64,000 nucleotides of DNA from Salegentibacter sp. Hel_I_6 (GTDB lineage Bacteria; Bacteroidota; Bacteroidia; Flavobacteriales; Flavobacteriaceae). The position numbers were made by a program, and so were the translations under genes. The notes beneath the pieces were generated by a model that was given only the letters and a program-made list of their open reading frames with translations, was not told where the DNA came from and made no database searches. The first letter of the stretch is position 1; every line of letters begins with the position of its first letter. The stretch is from NCBI RefSeq assembly GCF_000745315.1, contig NZ_JQNQ01000001.1, positions 1,426,001-1,490,000 of the forward strand, written 5' to 3'. Shown in pieces: positions 36,126 through 45,327 of the stretch.

Positions 36126-38297
36126 TTATTCTAATTCCCCAGTAAAATCTTCGCTTACATCACGTCCAGCAAGACCGTCTGCTACTCCCTTATAAGCGGG
36201 TTTTCTTTCGTAATTTGCATCCCATACGTTAGGGGATTCATCGGGCAACCAAAATTCATGCTCCTGTTCGTTATCCGATATATTCCAAAGCGTGATACCA
36301 TATTGCTGAGAACTTGGAACATATTCTCTATAGGAGTCTATTATAAATTGGTACATATCTGCCTGCTGTGTAAGCTGATCGGTTGTTGGGGAAGCGGTAC
36401 CAAGCCTTACATCCAATTCTGAAACTTTTATCTGTTTTCCAGTAGCTGCCATTTTCTGGAACATTTCAACAATATTTTCCCTACTCGTAGTTAAAGATAC
36501 ATGCATTTGTGTACCGATACCATCTACTGTAGCCCCCTGACTTTCTATATATTGGGTAAATTCAATCAATCCATCTAATTTTGCAAGGCTCGCTTCCAGG
36601 TTATAATCGTTTATAAAAAGTATATCTGAAGGATTTCCATATTCCCGGGCGAGTTTAAAAGCGGTTACTGCATAATCTTTACCTAAATATTTCACCCAAT
36701 AAAAATCGTCGCTTGCAAGATCTGTTACATTACCATCACGAAGCGAACCGCCCTCTTTCATCGGCTCATTCACAACATCCCAGGCAGTTACATCATCTTT
36801 ATATCGGGTTACCATTCCAGAAATCCAGTGTTCCAGGGCATCGCCAATAATTTCAGCTTTTTCTTCATCAGACATTTCAATGACAACTGTTTCAGATCCT
36901 GTTGCTATTTCACCAGAAGTTAACACAACATCATCGATAAAAACAGTCGCTGGGGTTAGCCCAAAATCAAAAACGAAACTATTATTGCCTGCTGTAGGTG
37001 TGAAAGTCCTTTCAATTTGAGTCCAGGTTGTTCCTATATCAATGGGTCCAGAATATTGGGCAGTACCTCCTTGAATTTGGACCTGCACAGTTGCTGGAAC
37101 ATCTGCTTTTACATAAAAAGAATAAGTATATTCAGTTCCTTCTTCCAACGGCTCGTTTAAAGCAAAAACCTGTTGGGCGCTATATAATTCAGCTTCAGCA
37201 GGGTTGGTTAAAACCATGGCGTATCCGGTATTACCATATCCTTCTCCTTGAGCAGAGACTGCTCGGGTAGATTCATTTCCATAACCATTCCAACCGTCTA
37301 AGTTGCCACCTTCAAAATCCCCATTTGAAATAAGGTTTACAGTTTCTGATCCTGTGTTTGGATCTACTACGCTTATAGTAGCTACATCAATATAGTAAGT
37401 AACACCCGGAACATATCCAAGATCAAAGAAAAATCCAAAACTTGTATCTGTAAAATCACTGACCGTAAATGTAACTTGTTGCCATTCAGAAGTGGTTTCA
37501 AAAGCTTCGGTACCTTCACCCGTATTATACCAGTCTTTATAAGGATAGTTATTTTCTAATCCGCTAAAAGATATACGTCCCTGACCAGGTTGATCTGATT
37601 TAATATAAAAAGAAACTTCATATTCATTGCCTTGAACAATTGGAATATCTGGAGTTGCAAGTTGTAAATTAAATGGTTCTGAAGCCCCTGAGCCTGCAAT
37701 AAGTTCTATTGCGGGGGAATCACTTCCCAAACCGGCATTTTCAACGATAGTTATACCATCTCCAGGATTATTTTTTGGCCAACCAGTAAAGGTACCATCC
37801 TCTAATGCTGATCTATCAAGGATATTAGCACCGCTAGATCCAGGAATTATAGTAGGGGCTATTAAACTATTTAAATAGCTCGCGTTTTGGTTGGCATGCC
37901 AATTTAGGGTATGGCCATATACACTCAACCCGCTTTGGTTTGTTAGTGCAATAAAATCATCTATAGGTTCAAAATTAATTTCCCCATCTGCATTGACCAT
38001 CGCGCCATGTTTCATGGCATAACCTACAGTAACTTCATCAAAATTTTCATTTACTATAGACCTATAGTTTTCATCGTTCATGTAAAGATCCAATATTATA
38101 CCGGCTCCCAATACATAATCTGAATAGGTCTTTAAAGCATCGTACCTACTAATCTTCTCTTCAAGTTCCAAAGGAATCTCTGCCGTGGTTATCCGCTGTT
38201 CTTCAGATCTTTCTTCCCATTCCATTATTTCCTCTTCACAAGAGGTAAAAAAAATAGAAGCAAGAAATAAAATGGATAAAATTTTTATATTTTTCAT
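36126..38297 (-). CDS. GH10 endo-xylanase with inserted tandem carbohydrate-binding modules, lipoprotein
   Basis: A 723-residue lipoprotein (lipobox FTSC, Cys20), probably on the cell surface. The GH10 barrel begins at about 50 (YVLGAGIILD, GHTLNWHANQ) and is interrupted at about 150-465 by two CBM4/CBM22-like beta-sandwiches. It resumes with EHWISGMVTRYKDDVTAWDVVNEP. Acid/base is Glu511 and nucleophile Glu627 (VSELDVR). GH10 enzymes with modules inserted in the barrel are known from gut and other Bacteroidota xylan loci. It follows the surface glycan-binding protein in the susC operon and should make the first cuts. Confidence 0.93.
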   Translation of the reverse strand: MKNIKILSILFLASIFFTSCEEEIMEWEERSEEQRITTAEIPLELEEKISRYDALKTYSDYVLGAGIILDLYMNDENYRSIVNENFDEVTVGYAMKHGAMVNADGEINFEPIDDFIALTNQSGLSVYGHTLNWHANQNASYLNSLIAPTIIPGSSGANILDRSALEDGTFTGWPKNNPGDGITIVENAGLGSDSPAIELIAGSGASEPFNLQLATPDIPIVQGNEYEVSFYIKSDQPGQGRISFSGLENNYPYKDWYNTGEGTEAFETTSEWQQVTFTVSDFTDTSFGFFFDLGYVPGVTYYIDVATISVVDPNTGSETVNLISNGDFEGGNLDGWNGYGNESTRAVSAQGEGYGNTGYAMVLTNPAEAELYSAQQVFALNEPLEEGTEYTYSFYVKADVPATVQVQIQGGTAQYSGPIDIGTTWTQIERTFTPTAGNNSFVFDFGLTPATVFIDDVVLTSGEIATGSETVVIEMSDEEKAEIIGDALEHWISGMVTRYKDDVTAWDVVNEPMKEGGSLRDGNVTDLASDDFYWVKYLGKDYAVTAFKLAREYGNPSDILFINDYNLEASLAKLDGLIEFTQYIESQGATVDGIGTQMHVSLTTSRENIVEMFQKMAATGKQIKVSELDVRLGTASPTTDQLTQQADMYQFIIDSYREYVPSSQQYGITLWNISDNEQEHEFWLPDESPNVWDANYERKPAYKGVADGLAGRDVSEDFTGELE

Positions 38298-38316
38298 CTC
38301 TAATGTTTTTTATTAA

Positions 38317-39684
38317 TTATTCAGGAAAATCAGTTACAGTAGGGGTTTCTGAAGGAACAATGCGCCAATTATCGGTGTAGACCTGGACTGAAGTTTCGGC
38401 CGAAGGAAAATCTACATCACTGCTATAACCAGGAATATCACTCAAGTTAAAATCTGAATTTTCGAAGAATATCCCAAAATTTTTAAAATTGGCAGACTCC
38501 CTAAATTGTAAAACGTCATCAAAAGTATATTCTTCACCATCATTGAATAAATAAAAATCAGTGAAAGGAATGGTAACTGTAGTCCAGCCTTCTGTTTCAA
38601 ATGGCTCCACTTCTCCCTCTACTATCCAGGGCACATAATTATAGACGCCCCCGGCCCATTCGCCTCCATTAAAGTTGTTTATGAGTAAAATTTTAAGGTA
38701 ACCACTCTCAGACCAAGGCTCTGGAACATAAATATCAAATTGAAAGGCCACTTCTTCCAATGGTGTTGAAGCAGGAATAAAAGGGGTGAATTGAGAACGC
38801 CAACTTTCGTTCCCCGAGGTGAATACTTCAGAAACACGATTTCTACCGGCATCAAAAGCCTCAATACTATCTGGGCGGTGGGCTACATAATTACCCTGGG
38901 AAACATTGCCCATCCCCATCGGTTCAGATATTAATGCATCCTGACGAATGGTATTACCAAATTCACCCAGCTCCCCCATACCATCAAAATTAAGTATAAC
39001 CCCATCTTGTACGTTGAAATATGAAGGGGAGTAAGCTGCGCCGTTGGCAGATTCTATATATAGGGATCCGCCATCTTCTGAAACACCTTCAGGAACGGTT
39101 ACGGTAAAAAATTCACCATCTTCCTCATCAAATGTGATTCCTTCTGTTACTTCTACATCACCTGGAAAAACCACCCTGTTAACCTCAATTAAACCAGTAC
39201 CGTATACTGTAATTTCTTCCCCGGGATTAGGAAGGGTATGAGAAATTTTATTGATGCCTGGGGCTGAAGATCGGATTTCAAATTCAATTGTAGCTTCTGA
39301 ATTGTCTTTTACCAAACGAATTGTGTTACGAACATCTTCTTCGGCCTCGATTGTAGGCGTATCTCCTGAAACTCTTATTAGCATTGAAGTTTCGGAAACA
39401 TAAACAGGGTTGAAAGATGTCTCAAAACCATTTATATAAATTCTCCTCATTCCCGTAAAACCCGAACCTTCCAGACGCAAAAGCTGGCCCAAACGTGCAA
39501 AACTAACTTCCCTATCCTGAACTTCAGAATCCACGTCTTGTAAGTAAATTGCATTGACCACAACCTCACCGCCGTCTTCATCTTCATCATCATTGGAGCA
39601 TGCCATTACCAGAAGTCCTAAGAGGACTATCCCAAAAACAGATATCCTTTGCCACCAATTCTTGCTTAATATATTCTCCTTCAT
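38317..39684 (-). CDS. Surface glycan-binding lipoprotein with IPT/TIG domains
   Basis: A 455-residue lipoprotein (lipobox VMAC, Cys29, followed by an acidic DDEDEDGG stretch typical of export to the cell surface). IPT/TIG immunoglobulin-like domains lie at about 45-220, and a C-terminal beta-rich domain (about 225-440) resembles the xylan/xyloglucan-binding domain of SGBP-B proteins. Encoded directly after susD, it has no catalytic motif and should hold xylan at the cell surface for the GH10 enzyme encoded next. Specificity for xylan is inferred from the locus. Confidence 0.85.
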   Translation of the reverse strand: MKENILSKNWWQRISVFGIVLLGLLVMACSNDDEDEDGGEVVVNAIYLQDVDSEVQDREVSFARLGQLLRLEGSGFTGMRRIYINGFETSFNPVYVSETSMLIRVSGDTPTIEAEEDVRNTIRLVKDNSEATIEFEIRSSAPGINKISHTLPNPGEEITVYGTGLIEVNRVVFPGDVEVTEGITFDEEDGEFFTVTVPEGVSEDGGSLYIESANGAAYSPSYFNVQDGVILNFDGMGELGEFGNTIRQDALISEPMGMGNVSQGNYVAHRPDSIEAFDAGRNRVSEVFTSGNESWRSQFTPFIPASTPLEEVAFQFDIYVPEPWSESGYLKILLINNFNGGEWAGGVYNYVPWIVEGEVEPFETEGWTTVTIPFTDFYLFNDGEEYTFDDVLQFRESANFKNFGIFFENSDFNLSDIPGYSSDVDFPSAETSVQVYTDNWRIVPSETPTVTDFPE

Positions 39685-39718
39685 CTTATATATATTTTAT
39701 TTAATTATCATTTTTTCT

Positions 39719-41353
39719 CTAAAATAATTCTTCAGTTAGTCGTTCTTCTGTAAACTCATAGGGCACAGGATCCTCCCTAAGTAATGGGTTCTGGACCACT
39801 TCAGATTCGGGATATGGCAAAAGGAATATGCTCTCATCAACATCTCCTACTGCCCGTGTTGTTACATCCCGTGTTTCATCGACAGAAACTGTATTGGTTT
39901 CGGCTTGATAAGTAAAAGGTGTGATAACAGCCCTTTCCTGGTCATCTATATAACTAACGACCTCTTGTTGCTCGTAATATGCCCATCTCACTAAATCATA
40001 CCAGAACTGTCCTTCCATAGCTAACTCTACTCTTCTTTCGTGTAGAATATCTTCAAAAGTTAGACTGGATTTTGATTCTAAACCGGCTCTTTCACGCAAT
40101 TCATTTACATACATGAGAGCCATAGGGTCACTCGTAGATGCACTATTACCTAAAACCGCTTCTGCATAATTCAAATAAACTTCACCTAATCGCAACATAT
40201 ATGTATTTAGACCTGAATTCTGTCTAGTAATATCAGGGTTATCCCTATTGGAACCTACCACGCCCTTTTTTACATTCACATAAGTGTTTTCGTGATCTAC
40301 TTCGTAACCACCATTTGCCTGATTTATTTCAGGATAAAAATCGCCATCTGCCATCCAGGTTGCTCGCCGTCGAAGATCGTTAGGTTCATATTCTTGAAGA
40401 ACATCGTAAGAGGCTCGGGTATAAAAGCCATATGCCGCATCGTCTCCCGTAATTTCCGATCCAAGCGCAAAATATGATTGATGTGTATTATTTACCCCAT
40501 ATTCCCCATTTGGAACCCATTGAAGAGCAAATAAAGATTCAGAATTATTGTTATTCTCTATGAGGAACAAATCTTCGTAATCTTCCATTAAAGAATAGGG
40601 TCCTTCATTAATAACCTTTTCTGCTGACATTTCAGCTAAATTAAGAAGCTCCTGATCTCTTGAACCACTATTGGGATTATCGCTAAGACCTGAGTAAGAA
40701 AGATAAAAACGGGATAGCATTCCATAAGCACTATACCTGGTTAATCTTCCTGCCTGGCCGGCTTGTTCCGGTAAAAACATAGCGGCATATTCTAAATCAC
40801 GTAATGCAAATTCATAAACATCACTTCTCGGACTTTTATTAACAATAGGATTACTAATAATTTCTGCCTGACTTGTTGTAATTATTGCATCACCCCAAAG
40901 CGAAGCAATATACCAATAAGCAACTCCCCTCATAAACCGAGCTTCAGCTACGTAACGTTTTTTTATTTCCTCATCAACACTGCTTTCGTTGATTGAAGAT
41001 ATTGTGTTATTTGACTGTTGAATAACCACATAGAATGATCTCCAGGCTTCCACCAGCGGGCCAGTTAAACCTGTTTCAGTTAAATCGCTGAATGGATATA
41101 CATAGTCAGAAAACGGTGCATATAAATTGTATGAGCGACCATCCCCTAATCCAAAGTAAAATTTGTCATTAAAAGAAAACCAAACTCTATTGTAAAGTGG
41201 TGCCGTTGCAGCCTGAAAATCTTCTTCAGACTGGAAAAAATTTTCTTTGGCTATTTGATCGTTTGGTTCTATATCCAAGTCATCACTACAGCTAAAAAAA
41301 CTGATGAGAAACGTAGCTACAAAAAGCTGGTGAATTATTTTATTTTTACGCAT
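39719..41353 (-). CDS. susD: SusD/RagB-family nutrient-binding lipoprotein
   Basis: A 544-residue SusD homologue with lipobox FFSC (Cys22). It has the helical TPR-like scaffold of the family: the N-terminal RagB-type domain with AEARFMRGVAYWYIASLWGD and the C-terminal SusD-type signature LRLGEVYLNYAEAVLG and RRVELAMEGQFWYDLVRW. It forms the lid on the partner SusC barrel and binds the glycan to be imported. The gene is 10 bases after susC. Confidence 0.97.
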   Translation of the reverse strand: MRKNKIIHQLFVATFLISFFSCSDDLDIEPNDQIAKENFFQSEEDFQAATAPLYNRVWFSFNDKFYFGLGDGRSYNLYAPFSDYVYPFSDLTETGLTGPLVEAWRSFYVVIQQSNNTISSINESSVDEEIKKRYVAEARFMRGVAYWYIASLWGDAIITTSQAEIISNPIVNKSPRSDVYEFALRDLEYAAMFLPEQAGQAGRLTRYSAYGMLSRFYLSYSGLSDNPNSGSRDQELLNLAEMSAEKVINEGPYSLMEDYEDLFLIENNNNSESLFALQWVPNGEYGVNNTHQSYFALGSEITGDDAAYGFYTRASYDVLQEYEPNDLRRRATWMADGDFYPEINQANGGYEVDHENTYVNVKKGVVGSNRDNPDITRQNSGLNTYMLRLGEVYLNYAEAVLGNSASTSDPMALMYVNELRERAGLESKSSLTFEDILHERRVELAMEGQFWYDLVRWAYYEQQEVVSYIDDQERAVITPFTYQAETNTVSVDETRDVTTRAVGDVDESIFLLPYPESEVVQNPLLREDPVPYEFTEERLTEELF

Positions 41354-41363
41354 AGTATTTTTT

Positions 41364-44300
41364 TTAAAAGTTTACGTTTAATCCCAGGGTATAAATACGA
41401 GGTGAAGGATAACGACCGTTATCTATACCCGTAAGAAGAGCATCCTGGTTAATCGATCCTATTTCAGGATCAAAGCCTGAGTATTTTGTAAATGTGTATA
41501 AATTTTGAAGGTTCGTGTATAGCTTCATATTTTGCAAACCAAACTGCTCAATGAAATCACGCGGAAAATTATATCCAAAAGAAATGTTCTGTATTCGCAA
41601 ATAAGAACCATCTTCAAGAAATTTATCACTATACCTAAAGTTGGAAGTGGAAGCTGCTGAAGAAGCTGCTATTCTTGCCATATATGGATCTCCACCCACA
41701 ACTTCAATATTACGATAATCGTTAGGGCCATTAGGGTCTATAAGTCCCAATTCAGCGTAACCAAGGGCTGACTGCAATAGGTTAGTGTTCTCCCTGGGAT
41801 TTTCTAAGAATCGTCTCTGATAATTAACAACCTCATTACCATATTGTCCTGAAAGTTGGATATTTAGATCAAAGCCCTTATAGCTAAAGGAATTACCTAT
41901 ACCAAAGCTAAAATCTGGTAGTGGATTTCCAATATAGTCCCGGTCCTGCTCGTTTATAACACCATCGTTATTAACATCATCAAAAATATAATCTCCAATC
42001 CATACTCCATTTTCTCCAATTTCCATATCTTCAGGCAACGCAGTAGGAACCACTTCCCCCTCCTCATTCCTGTAATAAAAGTCTGTAGCATCTTCAAAAC
42101 GGCCAATTACTTTATAGCCATAAAACTGGCCGATAGGCTTTCCAACTGCAGTTCTAGTAACAATTGTGATGTCTGATCCTTGTTGAAGGGTTCTGTTTAA
42201 AATACCCGTTTCAGTTGCCAGAGCCAATACTTTATTTCTATTTAATGTAAATACAAGATTAGAATTCCAGGAGAAATCATCTCTATCTATATTATAAGTA
42301 TTCAAAGTTAGTTCAACACCTTTATTTTCAAGCGAACCAATATTCACATATGGAGCTGATGTAGCACCTACCCCAGTAGTTCCAGAATAATCGGGATATG
42401 GGGCTAGAAGCAATAAATCTTCGGTTTTCTTGTAATAAACATCGGCAATAAATTCCAGTCGGTTATTAAACATATTCAAATCCAAACCTATATTACTTGA
42501 ATAGGTTGTTTCCCATTGTAAATCGGGGTTTGCTGTATTTGCCGCTAGCAGTCCCGCGCCAAATGGTGTAGCAGATGCTCCATAAATTGAAGTAAAGGCA
42601 TAATCAGGAACACTCTGATTACCTACTGCTCCATAACCTAAACGCAATTTCAAATTATTGATGTACTCATGGTCTTCAAGAAATTCTTCATTTGAAATCT
42701 TCCACGCAAATGCAGCAGAAGGAAACCAGCCCCAGCGATTCTCTTCCGCAAATTTAGAAGACCCATCGTACCTAATAGTTGCGGTCAATAAATATCTATC
42801 ATCAAAAGAGTAAAAGCTTCTTGCAAAATAAGAACTAAGAGCACTATTAAAACTCGCATTAGAATTTCTTGCCGTTGTAGCATCACCTGCATTTAAATCG
42901 GTAGCTCCATTGGTTAAATAACCAGAGCGAAACCCGGAAAGACTTTCAAAAAATGATTCCTGATATTCCTGTCCCAGGATGGCATTAATACTATGCTTAT
43001 TAAAAGTTCGATCATAGGTTAAAACATTCCTTACATTAAAATATTTATTGTAATTTTTTGCCCTAGTCCCTTCCCTAATATCGTTGACAAGTGCTCCAAA
43101 CTGATAGGAAGGATTAAAGGTATAGCCATTTGAAACGCCATAATCTATAGAATATTCAGATCTTAATTTTAGCCCTTCTATAAATTCAATCTCAGCAAAT
43201 GTATTCGCTCTAATTCCTGCACTCTCATTTCGGTTTTCCCTAATTGTTGCGAGTCCAACCGGGTTATTTTGTACGAATTCATCTGTAACAGGTCCATCAA
43301 ATGTGCCTTCAGAATTACGCACAGCAACATTAGGAGTTTGTCTTAACGCTGTAAGAATTAAGGCTTGGTCAGAAAAGGTTGTATTTTGATTTATATTGTT
43401 GAAAGCAAAATTTATTCCTGTCTTTAAATAATCTTTTAGCTGGGAGTCCACAGTTCCCCTTAGGTTTAATCGGTTAAATGAAGAACCTAACGCTATACCT
43501 TCTTGATCCAAATAACCTACGTTCATGGCATAATTTGTTTTCTCATTACCACCGGTAATAGATAAATTATGACTTTGCATCATAGCTCTTGTAAACATTT
43601 CATCCTGCCAGTCAGTTCCCTCGCCCAATAACTCTGGACGAATAAATTCCGGATCTCTCTGAACGATATCCAAATCGGCTCTGGTGTTCTTATGTATTGC
43701 ATATTCCTGAAGGTTAAGAAGATCTAACTGTTTCGGAATCTCTTGATAGCCGATATAACTATTTAGGTTAATTGTAGCTTCCCCATTTTTACCTCTCCTG
43801 GTTGTAATAAGAATAACACCATTAGCTGCCCTGGAGCCATAAATAGCAGTAGCAGATGCGTCTTTTAGGATATCTATGGAAACAATATCTGCAGGATTAA
43901 TAGAAGCAAACGCGTTCTGGCCTGTTTGCCCGGTATTGCTATCAACAATAACCCCATCTATCACAAAAATTGGTTCATTGGAACCAGTTATTGAACTTAT
44001 ACCGCGAATGCGGATTGAAGAACTAGCTCCAGGAGCACCACTGTTTTGCTGTATTTGTACCCCCGCGGCACGACCTTGTAATACTTGATCTACCGTTGTG
44101 GGAACAGATTCTTGAATAGCTTCCTCAGACACAGAAACCATTGCACCGGTAACATCGCTCCTTTTCATTGTACCATAACCCACTACTACAACTTCATCTA
44201 ATGAAGAGACGTCTGATTTTAAGGTAATATCAATTTCTGTCCTATCGTTAACATTCACCTCCTGCGTTATATATCCCACGAAACTAAAAACGAGTATTCC

Positions 44301-44528
44301 ATCAGAAGGAACATTATTAATAGAGTAATTACCATCAAAATCTGTAACCACACCATTATTGGTGTCTTTTACCATAACAGTTACTCCCAGAACTGGTCCA
44401 TCTTCATCTGTAACAGTACCCGTAATGGCGTTTTGCCCAAATGAACTTAAACAAGTAAAACACATAAGAACACTTACGTAAGTTTGAAGGGGTTTTAGAA
44501 ATAAACCGTTGCATAAAAAATTTATCAT
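41364..44528 (-). CDS. susC: SusC/RagA-family TonB-dependent outer-membrane transporter
   Basis: A 1054-residue outer-membrane barrel that imports oligosaccharides using TonB energy. After the signal peptide (about 1-32) there is a carboxypeptidase-regulatory-like domain (ITGTVTDEDGPVLGVTV to about 110), a TonB-box region LDEVVVVGYGT, the plug domain (IRIRGISSITGSNEPIFVID, GSRAANGVILITTRRG) and the barrel. There is no N-terminal STN domain, so signalling through an anti-sigma factor is unlikely; that fits control by the HTCS. It is the first gene of the xylan locus. Confidence 0.97.
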   Translation of the reverse strand: MINFLCNGLFLKPLQTYVSVLMCFTCLSSFGQNAITGTVTDEDGPVLGVTVMVKDTNNGVVTDFDGNYSINNVPSDGILVFSFVGYITQEVNVNDRTEIDITLKSDVSSLDEVVVVGYGTMKRSDVTGAMVSVSEEAIQESVPTTVDQVLQGRAAGVQIQQNSGAPGASSSIRIRGISSITGSNEPIFVIDGVIVDSNTGQTGQNAFASINPADIVSIDILKDASATAIYGSRAANGVILITTRRGKNGEATINLNSYIGYQEIPKQLDLLNLQEYAIHKNTRADLDIVQRDPEFIRPELLGEGTDWQDEMFTRAMMQSHNLSITGGNEKTNYAMNVGYLDQEGIALGSSFNRLNLRGTVDSQLKDYLKTGINFAFNNINQNTTFSDQALILTALRQTPNVAVRNSEGTFDGPVTDEFVQNNPVGLATIRENRNESAGIRANTFAEIEFIEGLKLRSEYSIDYGVSNGYTFNPSYQFGALVNDIREGTRAKNYNKYFNVRNVLTYDRTFNKHSINAILGQEYQESFFESLSGFRSGYLTNGATDLNAGDATTARNSNASFNSALSSYFARSFYSFDDRYLLTATIRYDGSSKFAEENRWGWFPSAAFAWKISNEEFLEDHEYINNLKLRLGYGAVGNQSVPDYAFTSIYGASATPFGAGLLAANTANPDLQWETTYSSNIGLDLNMFNNRLEFIADVYYKKTEDLLLLAPYPDYSGTTGVGATSAPYVNIGSLENKGVELTLNTYNIDRDDFSWNSNLVFTLNRNKVLALATETGILNRTLQQGSDITIVTRTAVGKPIGQFYGYKVIGRFEDATDFYYRNEEGEVVPTALPEDMEIGENGVWIGDYIFDDVNNDGVINEQDRDYIGNPLPDFSFGIGNSFSYKGFDLNIQLSGQYGNEVVNYQRRFLENPRENTNLLQSALGYAELGLIDPNGPNDYRNIEVVGGDPYMARIAASSAASTSNFRYSDKFLEDGSYLRIQNISFGYNFPRDFIEQFGLQNMKLYTNLQNLYTFTKYSGFDPEIGSINQDALLTGIDNGRYPSPRIYTLGLNVNF

Positions 44529-44587
44529 TGTCTAATTTTATTAAAGGGATTGAAGATTTATTTGAATTCGAAAAAAACCGATACAAA

Positions 44588-44633
44588 TTAAGGATTTACT
44601 AAAGCGAGTCTATTAAATGTGAAAAATCCTTAA
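44588..44633 (-). other. susC leader hairpin
   Basis: TTAAGGATTT (44588-44597) and AAATCCTTAA (44624-44633) form a perfect 10-base stem with a 26-base loop. With a start near 44637 predicted from the -7 element, the hairpin would be at the very 5' end of the susC mRNA and may protect it or regulate it. Confidence 0.45.
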
Positions 44634-44643
44634 AATTTGAATT

Positions 44644-44709
44644 CAAATATATCCGTTAATTCAGCTTATCAGTAATTGTGATGTTACAAATACTTTACGG
44701 TATGTTACA
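44644..44709 (-). promoter_or_regulatory. susC promoter and candidate HTCS binding site
   Basis: TATATTTG on the minus strand (44651-44644) fits the -7 consensus, with no TTG at the proper distance, as expected for an activated promoter. Upstream of it the plus strand carries ATGTTACA twice, at 44681-44688 and 44702-44709, a direct repeat with a 21-base period (two helical turns). AraC-type domains such as that of the HTCS bind such repeats. The repeat is seen; its use by the HTCS is inferred. Confidence 0.5.
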
Positions 44710-44718
44710 TGAGAGTAA

Positions 44719-44847
44719 AAAAATGGTAAAATCAATGTAAATAAGGTTAAAATAGAACATATTTTAGGAGTAATTATCGGCGTTGAAGCCTATAAAACCT
44801 ATAGCTTCCAAGAATCGGGAGATTTGATAATTAAAGGTGAATTTTAA
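44719..44847 (+). pseudogene. Possible remnant of a protein-coding gene
   Basis: A 42-codon open stretch with no start codon ends in TAA at 44845-44847. It reads like the C-terminus of a real protein (HILGVIIGVEAYKTYSFQ, then GDLIIKGEF) and is richer in G+C than the spacer around it. The pattern faintly recalls the repeat of DUF3179 proteins. It may be left over from a gene displaced by the xylan locus, or it may be chance. Confidence 0.2.
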
Positions 44848-45279
44848 AATGTTAATTTTAAAATTAAATAATAATTTAAGACCTGAATAAGTGATTAACC
44901 GGCAGGAATTGATTTAAAATTCGTCGTTTATAAAATGATTTTGAGACAAAAAAGAGGTAATTCTCTTCTTAATTTCTCGAAATTTGCTTTTCTATAAAAT
45001 AGAATTCGGTTATTCTAAATGTTTGAATGAAGAAAGAAAATTTTATTGAAATAGCTGAAAAAAAAATACAACTACCCTTTTTACTTTAAAATAGCACTTA
45101 AGTACATTTTGTTTTAGGAAAATTGTTTTGAAAGAAAATGAAATATTTAACCCATTTGAAATGTACTTTGGAGGTAATTTTTATTAACTCAAACATTTAG
45201 GCACAATAAAAATGATTTATTAGCCAAAAGTACTGCGACTACCTGTTTATTTCTACATTAGATTGTAAACATCAAAAAG
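44848..45279. other. Gene-free AT-rich spacer with small symmetric elements
   Basis: No gene is seen. The palindrome ATTTTAAAAT occurs twice (44841-44850, 44855-44864). A 10-base inverted repeat, AAGTACATTT with AAATGTACTT, lies at 45100-45109 and 45159-45168. No promoter of the TTG / TAnnTTTG form is evident. The spacer separates the xylan locus from the transketolase operon, both on the minus strand. Confidence 0.5.
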
Positions 45280-45302
45280 CCAATGAAGTATGTCTTCATT
45301 GG
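45280..45302 (-). terminator. Terminator of the transketolase operon
   Basis: CCAATGAAG (45280-45288) pairs perfectly with CTTCATTGG (45294-45302) around a 5-base loop. T-rich tracts flank both sides, so it can stop transcription in either direction. It lies 25 bases after the last gene of the operon. Confidence 0.85.
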
Positions 45303-45327
45303 TTTTTTTGAAATAATATTGAAGAAA

